Below, one piece after another: positions 1 to 10,700 of a stretch of 64,000 nucleotides of DNA (the stretch's first letter is position 1; each line of letters starts with the position of its first letter). The stretch comes from Planctomycetes bacterium TMED75 (lineage in GTDB: Bacteria > Planctomycetota > Phycisphaerae > Phycisphaerales > SM1A02). Made by a program: the position numbers and the translations under genes. The stretch covers positions 1 to 64,000 of the forward strand of contig NHEC01000019.1 of NCBI GenBank assembly GCA_002171655.1, written 5' to 3'. The notes under the pieces are model-generated. The model was not told where the DNA came from. It did no database searches and worked only from the letters and a program-made list of their open reading frames with translations.

Positions 1-1
1 C

Positions 2-1651
2 GACCAACCCGATCAGCATGTGGTGATCGAACGTCCGGTGGGAGATGATTTCACGATCTCCCTGTTCTTCAGAACCGAGGCGGTCGCACCGGGATCCGAA
101 CAGGACCCCCGCTGGTTTCTCGGGTCGGGACTGGTGGATGGTGAGATCAGCGGAGTGGTGCGTGACTTTGGCATCTCGATGATCGGCAACGGAGTGGTGG
201 CGGCGGGTCTGGGTGACCCGGAACAATTCGTTTCCTCCCCTCCCGGATTCAACGACGGGTCCTGGCACCACGTTGCACTGGTTCGGGAAAGATCCACGGG
301 GCGCTTTGCACTTCACGTCGACGGAATCCTTGCGGACGAGGGAATGGGAAATCGCGAGACCCTGGACGCACAGGAGACACTGCACATTGGTCGGTCGCGG
401 AACGGACATCGAGCATTCGCGGGATCAATCGATGAAGTCCGTTTCTTTGAACGGGCGCTGGATGCGGACGAGATCCTTTCCCTGGCCTGCGAGGTCAGTC
501 CGGATCCGAACCAGACCGCAACGGGGATTGCGGGCGGAGAGAGCACCTACCTCGGCGATCGAGATCGACTTCGGAGGCTCTCGATTCCTCGAGCAGAAAC
601 GGTACGCCTGCTCGCCCTGACCGAATCCGGAAGTCATCCCCCGGAGACCCGGATCCTCGGACGTGGAAGCGTACACGCTCCAGAAGAGGTCGTTGAACCC
701 GGGGTCCCGGAGGTGGTCCGCCAGTTGGCAGCAGTCCCACCGGTGACTCCGTCGATACACGGCGACTCTTCGGGAAGACGAACTGCGCTGGCCAGGTGGA
801 TCAACGATCCGAGCAATGCACTGGCGCTGCGGACCGCGGTGAATCGAATCTGGCACCATCATTTCGGAGTGGGCATCGTTGCGTCCACGAATGACTTCGG
901 GCGACTGGGACTGCCGCCGTCGCACCCAGAACTTCTTGACTGGCTTGCCGGTGAGTTCCTGCAACAGGAACGCAGCATGAAGGCGATGCACCGGCTGATG
1001 ATGAGCTCAAGTACCTATCGCATGTCGAGCAGCGCGGATGACGAGGTGCTGGAGATCGATCCGGAGAATCGACTTCTGTCGCGCCATCGAATGAGACGAC
1101 TGAGTGCCGAAGAGCTGCGGGATGCGATGCTTGCGGTAAGTGGAGAGCTTCGAGACACCATGGGCGGTCCGAGTGTCCGACCCCCGATGCCGAGATCCGT
1201 CCTGGAGACCAGCTCCCGACCCAACGAAGTCTGGCCGGTCACGGCAGCGGAGGATGTGGGCAGGCGATCGATCTATCTGCACACCAAACGATCACTCCTG
1301 GATCCGCTGCTCACGGTGTTCGACCTTGCGGATCCCGACAGTCCGTGCCCCGAGCGCTACGCCACCACCCAGCCCACGCAGTGCCTGACCCTGCTCAACA
1401 GCGAATTCGCCAATGAGCGAGCGGCCGCTCTGGCCCGGAGGATCCAGAACGAACACCCGAGAAACCTCGATGCCCAGGTCAGCCGAGCGATCGAACTGAG
1501 TACCAATCGTGAAGCGACGCAAGCGGAAGTGGCCGAAGCCCGGGACTTCATGGAACTGCTCGAACGTGAAGAGGACTTTCAGAGAGAGCGCGCCCTGGAG
1601 ACCTTCTGCCTGATCACACTCAACCTCAATGAATTCATGCACGTGGATTGA
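2..1651 (+). CDS. LamG-like domain plus DUF1553 (PSD1) C-terminal protein, 5' truncated by window edge
   Basis: Frame is open to the window start (DQPDQHVVIERPVGDD...). LamG/concanavalin-like segment 'GSWHHVALVRERSTGRFALHVDG...IDEVRFFERAL', then PSD1-type 'LARWINDPSNALALRTAVNRIWHHHFGVGIVASTNDFGRLG' and 'RRSIYLHTKRSLLDPLLTVFDLADPD'. Confidence 0.85.
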   Translation, partial: DQPDQHVVIERPVGDDFTISLFFRTEAVAPGSEQDPRWFLGSGLVDGEISGVVRDFGISMIGNGVVAAGLGDPEQFVSSPPGFNDGSWHHVALVRERSTGRFALHVDGILADEGMGNRETLDAQETLHIGRSRNGHRAFAGSIDEVRFFERALDADEILSLACEVSPDPNQTATGIAGGESTYLGDRDRLRRLSIPRAETVRLLALTESGSHPPETRILGRGSVHAPEEVVEPGVPEVVRQLAAVPPVTPSIHGDSSGRRTALARWINDPSNALALRTAVNRIWHHHFGVGIVASTNDFGRLGLPPSHPELLDWLAGEFLQQERSMKAMHRLMMSSSTYRMSSSADDEVLEIDPENRLLSRHRMRRLSAEELRDAMLAVSGELRDTMGGPSVRPPMPRSVLETSSRPNEVWPVTAAEDVGRRSIYLHTKRSLLDPLLTVFDLADPDSPCPERYATTQPTQCLTLLNSEFANERAAALARRIQNEHPRNLDAQVSRAIELSTNREATQAEVAEARDFMELLEREEDFQRERALETFCLITLNLNEFMHVD

Positions 1652-3146
1652 ACCCTTGACCAGACCCAGCAAAGAACAACCCGATCCCGCCGGAACCTTC
1701 TGCCGACGAACCCGCCGTGAATTCCTCTGGCAAACTGGAGCCGGCTTCACCGGAGTCGCACTGGGTTCGCTGCTGGCTCAGGATGGTTTTCTGGGACAAC
1801 AGGCGACCGCCGCGGATGGAGTCAGTGCCTACAACCCTCTGGCGCCGAACCCACCGATGTTTCCCGCAAAGGCCAAGAGCGTGATCTTTCTGTTCATGTA
1901 CGGGGGTCCGTCGCATGTGGACCTCTTTGACTACAAGCCGGAACTCTTCAAACACGACGGGAAAACCATCGAGGTCGAGACCAAGGGGCGAAGCGGAAAC
2001 CGAAATCTGGGCCGGGTGATCGGTCCCAAGTGGAAGTTCAAGCGCCACGGAGACTCGGGCGCCTGGGTGAGTTCACTCTTCCCACATCTTTCGGGGTGTG
2101 TCGATGACATCGCGTTTCTCAAGGGGATGTATGCGGAAAGTCCGCTGCACGGTTCGGCGATGCTCATGATGAATTCCGGCCGGCTGCTTGCTGGTGCTCC
2201 CGCAATCGGATCCTGGGCGAATTACGGACTGGGCAGCGAGAATTCAAACCTCCCGGGTTTCGTGGTGATGCTCGATGAGAAGGGCGGACCGATCTCGGGC
2301 GCCAAGAACTGGTCGAGCGGGTTCATGCCCGCAACCTACGCGGGCACCGTACTGCGAGGGAGTGGCGCACCGATCCTGGATCTGGAGAATCCCGCGGGCC
2401 GCAGCCGTCGGGTCCAGAGGCACCTGCTTGACCGACTTCGGATGTTCAACGAACGACACGCGGAACAGCACCCCGGCAATCCTGATCTCGAAGCCCGAAT
2501 CCAGAGCTATGAACTGGCCTACCGGATGCAGGCCACCGCGCCGGAGGCGGTCGACCTTTCGAAGGAAAGCCCCTCCACCCGTGCGCTCTACGGAATTGAG
2601 GAACCGAGAACCGACGATTTCGGCCGCAAATGCCTGCTGGCGAGGCGACTGGTGGAGCGTGGCGTCCGATTCGTGCAGCTGTATTCGGGTGGTGCCCACA
2701 ACGACGACAACTGGGACGCACACGGTGATCTGGTCAAGAACCATGCCTTCCACGCGGGCAACACCGACAAGCCGATCGCGGGTCTGCTGACCGATCTCAA
2801 GCAGCGTGGGCTGCTGGATGAAACCCTGGTGGTCTGGGGTGGAGAATTCGGTCGGCAACCGATCGCCGAATACAGCGAAGGCACGGGTCGTGATCACAAC
2901 TCCTATGGATTCACCATGTGGATGGCAGGCGGTGGGATCAAGGGCGGCACGACTGTGGGCGGCACCGACGAACTCGGCAACAAGGCGGTTCCTGAAATTG
3001 GTCGATTCCACGTCAACCGACTCCATGCAACGATTCTCCATCAGCTGGGAATGGATCCCAATGCGCTCACGTACTTCCATGCCGGGCTCGAACAGAAGCT
3101 CGTGGGGGTTGAAGGCGCGGAGCCCATCCGAGAATTGATGGTCTGA
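1629..3146 (+). CDS. DUF1501 domain-containing protein with Tat-like signal
   Basis: 'RRTRREFLWQTGAGFTGVALGSLLAQDG', 'PAKAKSVIFLFMYGGPSHVDLFDYKPEL', 'WGGEFGRQPIAEYSEGTGRDHNSYGFTMWMAGGGIKGG'. True start may lie slightly downstream because the ORF overlaps the upstream CDS. Confidence 0.88.
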   Translation: MNSCTWIEPLTRPSKEQPDPAGTFCRRTRREFLWQTGAGFTGVALGSLLAQDGFLGQQATAADGVSAYNPLAPNPPMFPAKAKSVIFLFMYGGPSHVDLFDYKPELFKHDGKTIEVETKGRSGNRNLGRVIGPKWKFKRHGDSGAWVSSLFPHLSGCVDDIAFLKGMYAESPLHGSAMLMMNSGRLLAGAPAIGSWANYGLGSENSNLPGFVVMLDEKGGPISGAKNWSSGFMPATYAGTVLRGSGAPILDLENPAGRSRRVQRHLLDRLRMFNERHAEQHPGNPDLEARIQSYELAYRMQATAPEAVDLSKESPSTRALYGIEEPRTDDFGRKCLLARRLVERGVRFVQLYSGGAHNDDNWDAHGDLVKNHAFHAGNTDKPIAGLLTDLKQRGLLDETLVVWGGEFGRQPIAEYSEGTGRDHNSYGFTMWMAGGGIKGGTTVGGTDELGNKAVPEIGRFHVNRLHATILHQLGMDPNALTYFHAGLEQKLVGVEGAEPIRELMV

Positions 3147-3170
3147 TCCGGATGCTTCAAGACATAAAAC

Positions 3171-3202
3171 ACGCCCCCGTTCGGCAAACCGAACGAGGGC
3201 GT
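3171..3202 (-). terminator. Intergenic stem-loop between convergent genes; probable terminator of the minus-strand gene 3230-3697
   Basis: acgcccccgttcg-gcaaac-cgaacgagggcgt, 13-bp stem with one mismatch; followed on the minus strand by gTTTTatg. Confidence 0.6.
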
Positions 3203-3229
3203 TCATGAATCGTACAGTTCGACCTGGAA

Positions 3230-3697
3230 CTAGCTTGCGCTGGTGACCTTCGCAATTTCTGCATTCTTCTGGGCGACGTCCATGCTGTCGAAGCGCTTCT
3301 TGCAACCGTTGCAGCAGAACCCGAGCGTGACACCATCCCAGGTGCTGGTCGGGGAAGAGGTGGCGAGCTTGCGGGAGGTCATCGGGCAGACGTTGTTCAC
3401 CATGCCGTTGGTGGCGACGGTGGTCCTGCCAGCCTTGAGGTTCTCAACTTCCGCGTTCTTCTGGGCGACGTCCATGCTGTCGAAGCGCTTCTTGCAACCG
3501 TTGCAGCAGAACCCGAGCGTCACCCCGTCCCAGGTGCTGGTCGGGCAACCTGTCTTGAGCGGCCTGGAGGAAATTGGACACGCATCGTTCACCATACCGG
3601 GACTGACGGCGGAAGCGGTCTGATCCTGCTTCTGAGCACTGTCGCAGCCGAAGCTGAAGAGGGTGGCGATCACGATGAGGGAAATTGACTTGAACAT
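3230..3697 (-). CDS. Small lipoprotein with two tandem YHS/TRASH-like Cys motifs (putative metal binding)
   Basis: Start at MFKSISLIVIATLFSFGCDSA (lipobox). Two copies of 'TSTWDGVTLGFCCNGCKKRFDSMDVAQKNAE'. Confidence 0.75.
   Translation of the reverse strand: MFKSISLIVIATLFSFGCDSAQKQDQTASAVSPGMVNDACPISSRPLKTGCPTSTWDGVTLGFCCNGCKKRFDSMDVAQKNAEVENLKAGRTTVATNGMVNNVCPMTSRKLATSSPTSTWDGVTLGFCCNGCKKRFDSMDVAQKNAEIAKVTSAS
3261..3545. repeat. Direct repeat, two copies (about 3261-3353 and 3453-3545), period 192 bp
   Basis: Near-identical DNA: gcrttcttctgggcgacgtccatgctgtcgaagcgcttcttgcaaccgttgcagcagaacccgagcgt...tcccaggtgctggtcggg. Confidence 0.85.
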
Positions 3698-3809
3698 GTC
3701 TGGGGCTCCTTGATTGGCTGCAGCATAGACCAAGTGAACCAGGGGGCAGAGCCCGGGCACCAAACTTCGGAAAGAGATATGGTGCATGGATCAAGAGGGG
3801 CATTCATCA

Positions 3810-4310
3810 ATGAGCAAGCAGCTACTTATTCTTCGACATGCCAAGAGCGATCACGGTGACCGCACCCTGAGTGACCACGATCGACCCCTGAACGCACGCG
3901 GACGTGAAGCGGCCGGCACCATGGGCCAATTCATGAAAAAGCAGGGTCTGGAACCAGATCTGGCCCTCTGCTCGAGTGCGGTCCGAACCACCGAGACCCT
4001 CTCTCTGCTTGCCCAGGCGGGAGGCATGCATCCGAAGACCGAATTTCAGGACCTCCTCTACCTGGCATCCGCCACCGCCATGCTGGAATTGATCTCCACT
4101 CGAGCGCAGCGGGAAGAGCAGGTGCTGCTGGTGGGACACAACCCCGGTTCCGAAGATCTGCTCCACGTGCTGGGGCTCGGGATGCATGAGATGCCCACCT
4201 GCACACTGGCCCAGGTGGAGCTTGAGATCGACGACTGGGTGCTTGCCACCGGATCGGTTCAGGCACGACTGCTGAATCTGTGGTTGGTCAAATCACTCCC
4301 GGAGATCTGA
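3810..4310 (+). CDS. SixA-like phosphohistidine phosphatase (histidine phosphatase superfamily)
   Basis: 'LLILRHAKSDHGD...DRPLNARGREAAGTMGQFM...LCSSAVRTTETL...LLVGHNPGSEDLLHVL'; ATG at 3810 (MSKQLLILRHAKS). Confidence 0.82.
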   Translation: MSKQLLILRHAKSDHGDRTLSDHDRPLNARGREAAGTMGQFMKKQGLEPDLALCSSAVRTTETLSLLAQAGGMHPKTEFQDLLYLASATAMLELISTRAQREEQVLLVGHNPGSEDLLHVLGLGMHEMPTCTLAQVELEIDDWVLATGSVQARLLNLWLVKSLPEI

Positions 4311-4330
4311 AACAAAATAAGAGCAGGAAC

Positions 4331-6103
4331 TCAGTCAGAGTCCAGCTGGGATACGGACTGATCTTCAAACTGAGACCAGTCCGGCAGCACTCGAAGCAAT
4401 TCCGGCAACAACGGGGGAATGATCGATCTCAGCAGCTGTTCGTAGGCCGCAAGAAACTCCGCCTCCGACAGATACGGGTCATCCGCCACCAACGTCAACT
4501 GGACCTTGGTGAAAAATGCATGCTCCACTCCGAGCGTGTAGGACAGAGATCGAACCCCACGCGCACTCGGCGTCATCTGCCCGTTGGCGATGAAGAAGTA
4601 TGCGCCCGCCAGTCGTGCTCCCGGTTCCGAGGGATCCACGAACAATGAGATCATCAGTTCAAGTTCACCCACGGGCACCCGAAGAGTCCGTGGGAGGCCG
4701 GTCCGTGGATGAGTGGATTCGATGAGCCGATAGGGCTCGTCGGTGACCAGATTGCGGCGGCGGCCGAGAGGCATTTCGTCCAGCAAATCCGTGTAGTTCA
4801 CGATGAACGGCGCACTGGTCTCGATGAGGCCGTGCACCGACCAGCAGCGCTCCGGAACATGGGGTCGGTTCGAAGGACCCCCGGTGTAATGGGCGACGTG
4901 CAGGTTGAGTACGCCGATGTCCTCGAGGAAGTAGTCACGATCCAGGTAGGTCGTGGTTCCAAGCACATCAGCCACGGTATCGGAATACAGTCGATCCGAA
5001 CCGATTCGCTTCCACGGACCCAGTGAGGGGGAAACCGTCTCCAGAGGTTCGCGAAGTGGGACCGCCTTCTTGATCGAATGCACCCCGGCGTACTCCGCGA
5101 CTCCATGGATCGAAAGCGCACTGAGCAACAAAAGTCCGAGCAACACCCCCAGGGCCACCGGAGCTCTGGGTGACCAGCGGATTCCTCCAGGAGTGGAAGC
5201 CTCGCTCGAGGGATCTGCCGGAGCTTCCGGAGAAAAGCCCGCAAGGAACCACTGACAGGACAGAAACAGGAGCAGCGCGGGGAACAACCAGAGCATGCTG
5301 AGAAACGAGTGCGCCGCACCGATCGTCAACTCGGGGTCGTAGGAGTCCAGGACCCCCTGCATGGTGATCCTGAAGATGTTCACCACCAGGGCGATGGGCA
5401 CCGCCAGGGCGATCAGAAGAAAACGCTGCCAGAGCAAGGGCAGTCCGGACCAGGCGATCAGGGTTCCCAGGGCGATGAACGCCATCAACATCCGCATACC
5501 AGAGCACGCTTCGGCGACGTCGATCGCGTTGGACTGAGTGGGTGTTTCCAGAACCAGGAGGTTTCCGGTGCGAACCGTGTCGTACCCCAGGAGTTCGAAC
5601 ATGAACCGGGATCCAACGGTGGCAACGTCCTGAAGGCGATCGGTCACCGGAGCGAGCGCCACCGGCGAAATGAATTGACCGAAGACGAACAGGTACAACA
5701 GGGGAAACCACAACACTCGCAAGACCGACCAGCCACAGAGGGTGAGCACGATCCCGCAGAGGGTGACCGCGATTCCGACGGAGCGTGCATTGTGCAGGTG
5801 CAGCCACCCGGGCCCCAGCACCGTCAGGCCGTAGAGACCGATTCCGATGCCCACCACGATGAAACCGGTGCCTGAGACCCGGACTGACTGGCGCATCAAC
5901 CGCTCGCGGTCGATCCAGGCCAGGTAGACCGTGGCAAAGGGCACCAACAGCGTGTGCCCCCAGTCCCCGGGACGGAAGGCGACAAACTGAAACTGGACCA
6001 CCAGGAAATGCCAGAAGAGCGCAACGAGGAGCACGATCAGGATCGTGATCGACAGCAGCAGTCCTCCGGGGCGCAACTCGATCTGGTCACGGTCGACGGT
6101 CAT
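4331..6103 (-). CDS. Exosortase with fused C-terminal EpsI (DUF3485-like) domain
   Basis: Polytopic N-terminus with exosortase signature 'VAEACSGMRMLMAFIALG' and 'RITMQGVLDSYDPE..IGAAHSFLSMLWLF'. C-terminal 'YLDRDYFLEDIGVLNLHVAHYTGGPSNRPHVPERCWSVHG' typical of EpsI. Confidence 0.85.
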   Translation of the reverse strand: MTVDRDQIELRPGGLLLSITILIVLLVALFWHFLVVQFQFVAFRPGDWGHTLLVPFATVYLAWIDRERLMRQSVRVSGTGFIVVGIGIGLYGLTVLGPGWLHLHNARSVGIAVTLCGIVLTLCGWSVLRVLWFPLLYLFVFGQFISPVALAPVTDRLQDVATVGSRFMFELLGYDTVRTGNLLVLETPTQSNAIDVAEACSGMRMLMAFIALGTLIAWSGLPLLWQRFLLIALAVPIALVVNIFRITMQGVLDSYDPELTIGAAHSFLSMLWLFPALLLFLSCQWFLAGFSPEAPADPSSEASTPGGIRWSPRAPVALGVLLGLLLLSALSIHGVAEYAGVHSIKKAVPLREPLETVSPSLGPWKRIGSDRLYSDTVADVLGTTTYLDRDYFLEDIGVLNLHVAHYTGGPSNRPHVPERCWSVHGLIETSAPFIVNYTDLLDEMPLGRRRNLVTDEPYRLIESTHPRTGLPRTLRVPVGELELMISLFVDPSEPGARLAGAYFFIANGQMTPSARGVRSLSYTLGVEHAFFTKVQLTLVADDPYLSEAEFLAAYEQLLRSIIPPLLPELLRVLPDWSQFEDQSVSQLDSD

Positions 6104-6129
6104 CGATGCACAGCGTACTCGATGCCGAC

Positions 6130-7575
6130 TCAGGCAAAGATCTCCTCGACCACCCGACCTGCCACATCGGTGAGTCGGAAGTCACGACCGGCACTCCGAT
6201 AGGTCAGGCGCTCGTGGTCGACCCCCAGCAGAGCAAGGATCGTTGCGTGCAGATCATGCACGTGGACCCGATCCTCCTGGGCGTAATACCCGTATTCATC
6301 GGTTGCCCCGTAGGAGAAACCGGGCTTCACCCCACCGCCCGCCATCCACATCGTGAATCCATGAGGATTGTGGTCACGTCCGTTGCCGCCCTGGGCGGCC
6401 GGCGTCCGGCCGAACTCACCCCCCCACAGCACCAGAGTGTCCTCGAGCATGCCTCGCCGCTTGAGATCGGTGATCAGTGCGGCGATGCCGGTATCCACTT
6501 CCGCGGCATTGGAACGATGGTCGGCTTCGAGGTTGCCGTGCTGGTCCCATTTGTAGGAATGCGTGCACTGAACGAAGCGTACTCCGCGTTCACTGAACCG
6601 CCGGGCCAGCAGGCATTGGCGACCGAAATTCTCAGTGACCTCCTCATCAAGACCGTAGAGGCGCTGGGTTTCATCGCTTTCCCGGGAGATGTCCAGGACG
6701 TCGGGAGCGACTCCCTGCATCCGGAACGCCAGTTCGAAGGTCTCGATCCGACCTTCCAGCGCAGGATTGCGACCCGTCTGCGCCATGCCCTCCTCGTTGA
6801 GTTGTCGGAGCAGGTCAAGCTGCTCCCGCTGGATTGCGGAATCACCCATCGAGGTCATGTGCTCGAATCGGGCCTTTGCACAGCGCACTCCCGCATGACC
6901 GATGGAGGTTCCGTGGTACGCCGCGGGGAGGAAGGCGGAGGAATAGTTGTTCACCCCTCCGTGCCCAAGGGTCGGACAGATCGTGACGAATCCGGGGAGG
7001 TCGTGGTTTTCAGAACCCAGACCGTAGGTGATCCAGGAACCCATCGAGGGGCGAACGAAATTTTCCGACCCGGTGTGAATCTTCAACAAGGCCGCACCGT
7101 GTGCGGGATTCGATCCGTGCAAACTCTTGATGAAGCAGAGTTCGTCGACGACCTTTGCGGTCTCGGGAAAGATCTCACTGACCCAGGCACCGCTCTGGCC
7201 GTGCTGTTTCCACTTGTAGGGGCTGCCCAGCAGATCTCCGGTCTCGGCGAACTGGACTCGGGGCTTGGCGAAGGGCAGTGGCTTGCCACTGTCGCGTTGC
7301 AATTTCGGCTTGTAGTCGAAGGTGTCCACCTGGGAGGGGCCACCGTGCATGAAGAGAAAGATCACCCGCTTGGCACGAGGAGACTGGTGGGGCATGCGAA
7401 CCCCCAGCGGATTTGGGTCACGCGGATCGAGCAGGTGCGGGCGCTCCTCGATCAGGCGTGCGAAACCATCCTCTGCAAGCAGTCCGGCAAGCGCGACGGA
7501 GCCGAATCCGGCGCAGCACTGCTTGAGCATGTCGCGACGGTTGACGTGAGGCGTGATGGAGCAGAACCGACCCAT
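6130..7575 (-). CDS. DUF1501 domain-containing protein
   Basis: 'NRRDMLKQCCAGFGSVALAGLLAEDG', 'RVIFLFMHGGPSQVDTFDYKPKL', 'WGGEFGRTPAAQGGNGRDHNPHGFTMWMAGGGVKPG'. Confidence 0.88.
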   Translation of the reverse strand: MGRFCSITPHVNRRDMLKQCCAGFGSVALAGLLAEDGFARLIEERPHLLDPRDPNPLGVRMPHQSPRAKRVIFLFMHGGPSQVDTFDYKPKLQRDSGKPLPFAKPRVQFAETGDLLGSPYKWKQHGQSGAWVSEIFPETAKVVDELCFIKSLHGSNPAHGAALLKIHTGSENFVRPSMGSWITYGLGSENHDLPGFVTICPTLGHGGVNNYSSAFLPAAYHGTSIGHAGVRCAKARFEHMTSMGDSAIQREQLDLLRQLNEEGMAQTGRNPALEGRIETFELAFRMQGVAPDVLDISRESDETQRLYGLDEEVTENFGRQCLLARRFSERGVRFVQCTHSYKWDQHGNLEADHRSNAAEVDTGIAALITDLKRRGMLEDTLVLWGGEFGRTPAAQGGNGRDHNPHGFTMWMAGGGVKPGFSYGATDEYGYYAQEDRVHVHDLHATILALLGVDHERLTYRSAGRDFRLTDVAGRVVEEIFA

Positions 7576-7735
7576 GTGTCCAGCATAGAGCAGGAATCCT
7601 GTCCATGAAGGCTGAATCCCGAATGGCGGCGAGGAAGTCGATCTGAAGCGACAAGAGTCCGGAAGCCCTTCGGTTCAAGGCACGATATGGGACGAATTCC
7701 GGAGGTGGAATCAAACCGCAAGGCGGATGGTGAAC

Positions 7736-10700
7736 TCAGCGAACGTAAATGAACTCGTTCGAGGAGAAGAGCACCTGACAGAGCGAGCGGAGCGCGAGAA
7801 GTTCCTGGGGAATTCGATCGGTTTCATCCATTTGAGAAGGCCACTGCACCGAGGAGCCGGTGCTGGAAGAGTGCCGGATCGAATCCAGGTGCGAGAGTGC
7901 GTACTCGAGTTCGAGAGGCTTTGGGGGGCGGGCGAAGCAGGCTTCGTAGGCGCGGACCACCCGCGCGGGGTCGTCGGTGAGTTGTTCATCATCCAGAAGC
8001 TCCCGAGCGAGCTCTTCAGACTGAGAGAGCACCAGCGGACTGTTCATCATGAAGAGTGCCTGCTGGGCGACCACGGTCCGTGGACGATGATCCACGGGCA
8101 CACTGGAATCGGGATAGTCGAAGATCGAGAAAAACGGATACATGTCGTTTCGAATGACCGGAAGATAGATCGACCTTCGGGAAGAGTCGTAGCGCTCGTT
8201 GCTGGCCGACTGGTCGTTGGTCACGTAGGCGAAGTTTCCGGAGTTCATCAACGACCCCCCCACCGAAAGGTCGAGCGATCCACCGACCGCCAGAAGCGCG
8301 TCGCGGACTGGTTCGGCCTCGAGTCGAACGGGATCTCGTCGACTGTAGAGGGCGTTTGCGGGATCCAGTTCCCGAGTAGCAGCGTCGGTCATCGGACCCA
8401 TGCGCCAGGTGGCCGAATCAAGAATGAGGCGGTGCATCGCCTTGGTCGACCAACCACCAGAAACGAACCGACGGGCTAGCCAGTCCAGGAGCAGCGGATG
8501 GGTCGGTTCCGCTCCCCGAGTTCCGAAGTTGCTGGGGTTCGCCGCGATCCCGCGCCCGAAGTGACCCTTCCAGATCCGATTCACCGCGACCCGCGACGTC
8601 AGCGGATTGTTCGGATCGACGATCCAGTTCGCCAGTTGCAGTCGACCACTCGAGTCGCCTGAGATCTCTGGAGGATCGACCGCATGGGCGAGGATCTGGA
8701 GGACCCCTCGCGGTACCACCTGCTCGGAAGGATTGGTGTGCTGACCCCGGATGAAGATCGGCAGGTCGATGGGTTCGTGGTCCTCGACCGCAATGCCCAT
8801 CTCGAATCGATCGGGTGCCCCCGCCTTCAATTCATCACGCTTTTCAGACAATCGACTGATGCGTTGACCCACCGAGGTCGCACGCATCTGCGGACTCGAT
8901 TCATCAATCCAGAAGAGTCCTGGATCACCCAGTAACACTCGACGCATCGCCTCCTGACCGGGGTCGGGCAAGGGTTCAGCACGGTGCTGCTCGATCAGAG
9001 CGTGCCGCTCCCATCCGTCCAGAACCAGTCGGGCCGCGAGCTCCCAACGACGCGCGAATTCGGAGTGGTCGAGGGGAGCCTGACCTTCCACGATCGATCG
9101 AAGAAACAAACGGTCGTCGGGCGACACTCCGGAGTGATCCTCGACCCCATCCGCTTGAACCGAATCCTCGGCGTATTCTGCGGACAACTCCGCCAGAAGT
9201 GGTGCACACTCTTGATCGAAGTCGGCGGAATCCAAACCAGCCACCCTGCGCCATGGCTCGAAGATCGGCTCGGACTCCAGAGCGAACGCCACGCGCTCGA
9301 TGAAGACCGGATCAAGATCCCGTCGGTCGGCGATCTGCTCGATATCGGCATCGAAACGCGCCCAGTCCTCGGGACCGATGAGAAACAGCCGGTCAAGATG
9401 GGGGTAGGCCGTCTCACACTCCAGCCGAATCAGATGCGGACCCGGTTCCAGATCGAAATCAACCATCTCCCAGGCCATTTTGTCTGGAGTGAACGAGCCC
9501 GTGGGCTCCCCGCAGAATTCATCATCGATCAAAGCTCCATCCACGAGCACACGAAGTGGCCGCTCTTCATCGGAGGCATACCGAACTCGAAGTTCGTGTC
9601 GGCCGGACTGAACTGCCTGGTACTCGTATTCCACGAACTGAAGTTCGTCCGGGCGGGAGGTGTGGATGACTCCGACCCCCGAACCCCAGCGATCGAAGTC
9701 GACCCGGAGGTTCGACCGATCGAAGTCCTCCGCTTGCCGGACTTCGGGAATTGATTCAAGGGTGAGGCAGGCAATCATCGCATCTGCGGTTCGGGAGAGC
9801 CAGCGAGTGCGCAGCTCGCGACTTGCCGTGGCCAGCACCTCATCAAGCTCCGCCTGATTGCGCTCGGAGGCCTCACGGTGCAGACGTTCCATTTCGATCT
9901 GCTCGTCCGTGGCCAACGCTCGTTCATGCACTCGCGCAACCGTGTTCAGAGATTCCATCGTCCGGGTGCTGTAGAAAATCCCCGCAAGGGCGTGGTAATC
10001 GGCGGTGGTGATGGGATCGAACTTGTGGTCGTGGCAACGGGCACAACCGATGGTCTGGCCCAGGAATGCCTGACCCAGGACATCCAGCTGCTCGTCGACG
10101 ATGTCGATCTGCATCTTTTCCTTGTCGGGCTCGGCGAGCACCTTCGGCCCGAGGGAGAGAAATCCCGTGGCCAGCAGTCGGGAGGGGCGTGTGGATTGCT
10201 CGGAAGCGTCTTCGAGAAGATCTCCGGCGATCTGTTCGAGTACGAATCGGTCGTAGGGCTTGTCCGCGTTCATCGCCTCCACCACCCAGTCCCGGTAGCG
10301 CCAGGCATTGCCGAATGCGGTGTTTTCATCGAGTCCATTGCTGTCCGCGTACCGCGCCACGTCGAGCCAGTGCCGACCCCAGCGCTCTCCGTACTGTTCG
10401 GATTCCAGCAGCCCATCGACCATGCGGGAGAATGCCGAGTCCGAATGATCGGCAAGGTAGCGGTGCACCGCCTCGGGATCGGGTGGCAGTCCGATCAGAT
10501 CGAAGTAGGCGCGGCGAATGAGAACCCGCTTGTCCGCTTCGGGTGCAGGGGCAAGGCCCGCCTGATCAAGACGGGCGAGGATGAACTGGTCGATCTCATT
10601 GCGACACCAGGCAGGGTCGGAGACGGGAGGTGGCGGTGACGTCGCGATCGGCTGATACGCCCAGTGCTCGCGCTCGCGATCCCAATCGTAGCCCTCGGGG

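Noticed and set aside
3261-3545. Possible CRISPR-like repeat
   Set aside because: Only two long copies, in frame within a lipoprotein gene; explained by domain duplication.
6106-7608. 500-aa plus-strand ORF antisense to the DUF1501 gene
   Set aside because: Opposite strand encodes a clear Tat-signal DUF1501 protein.
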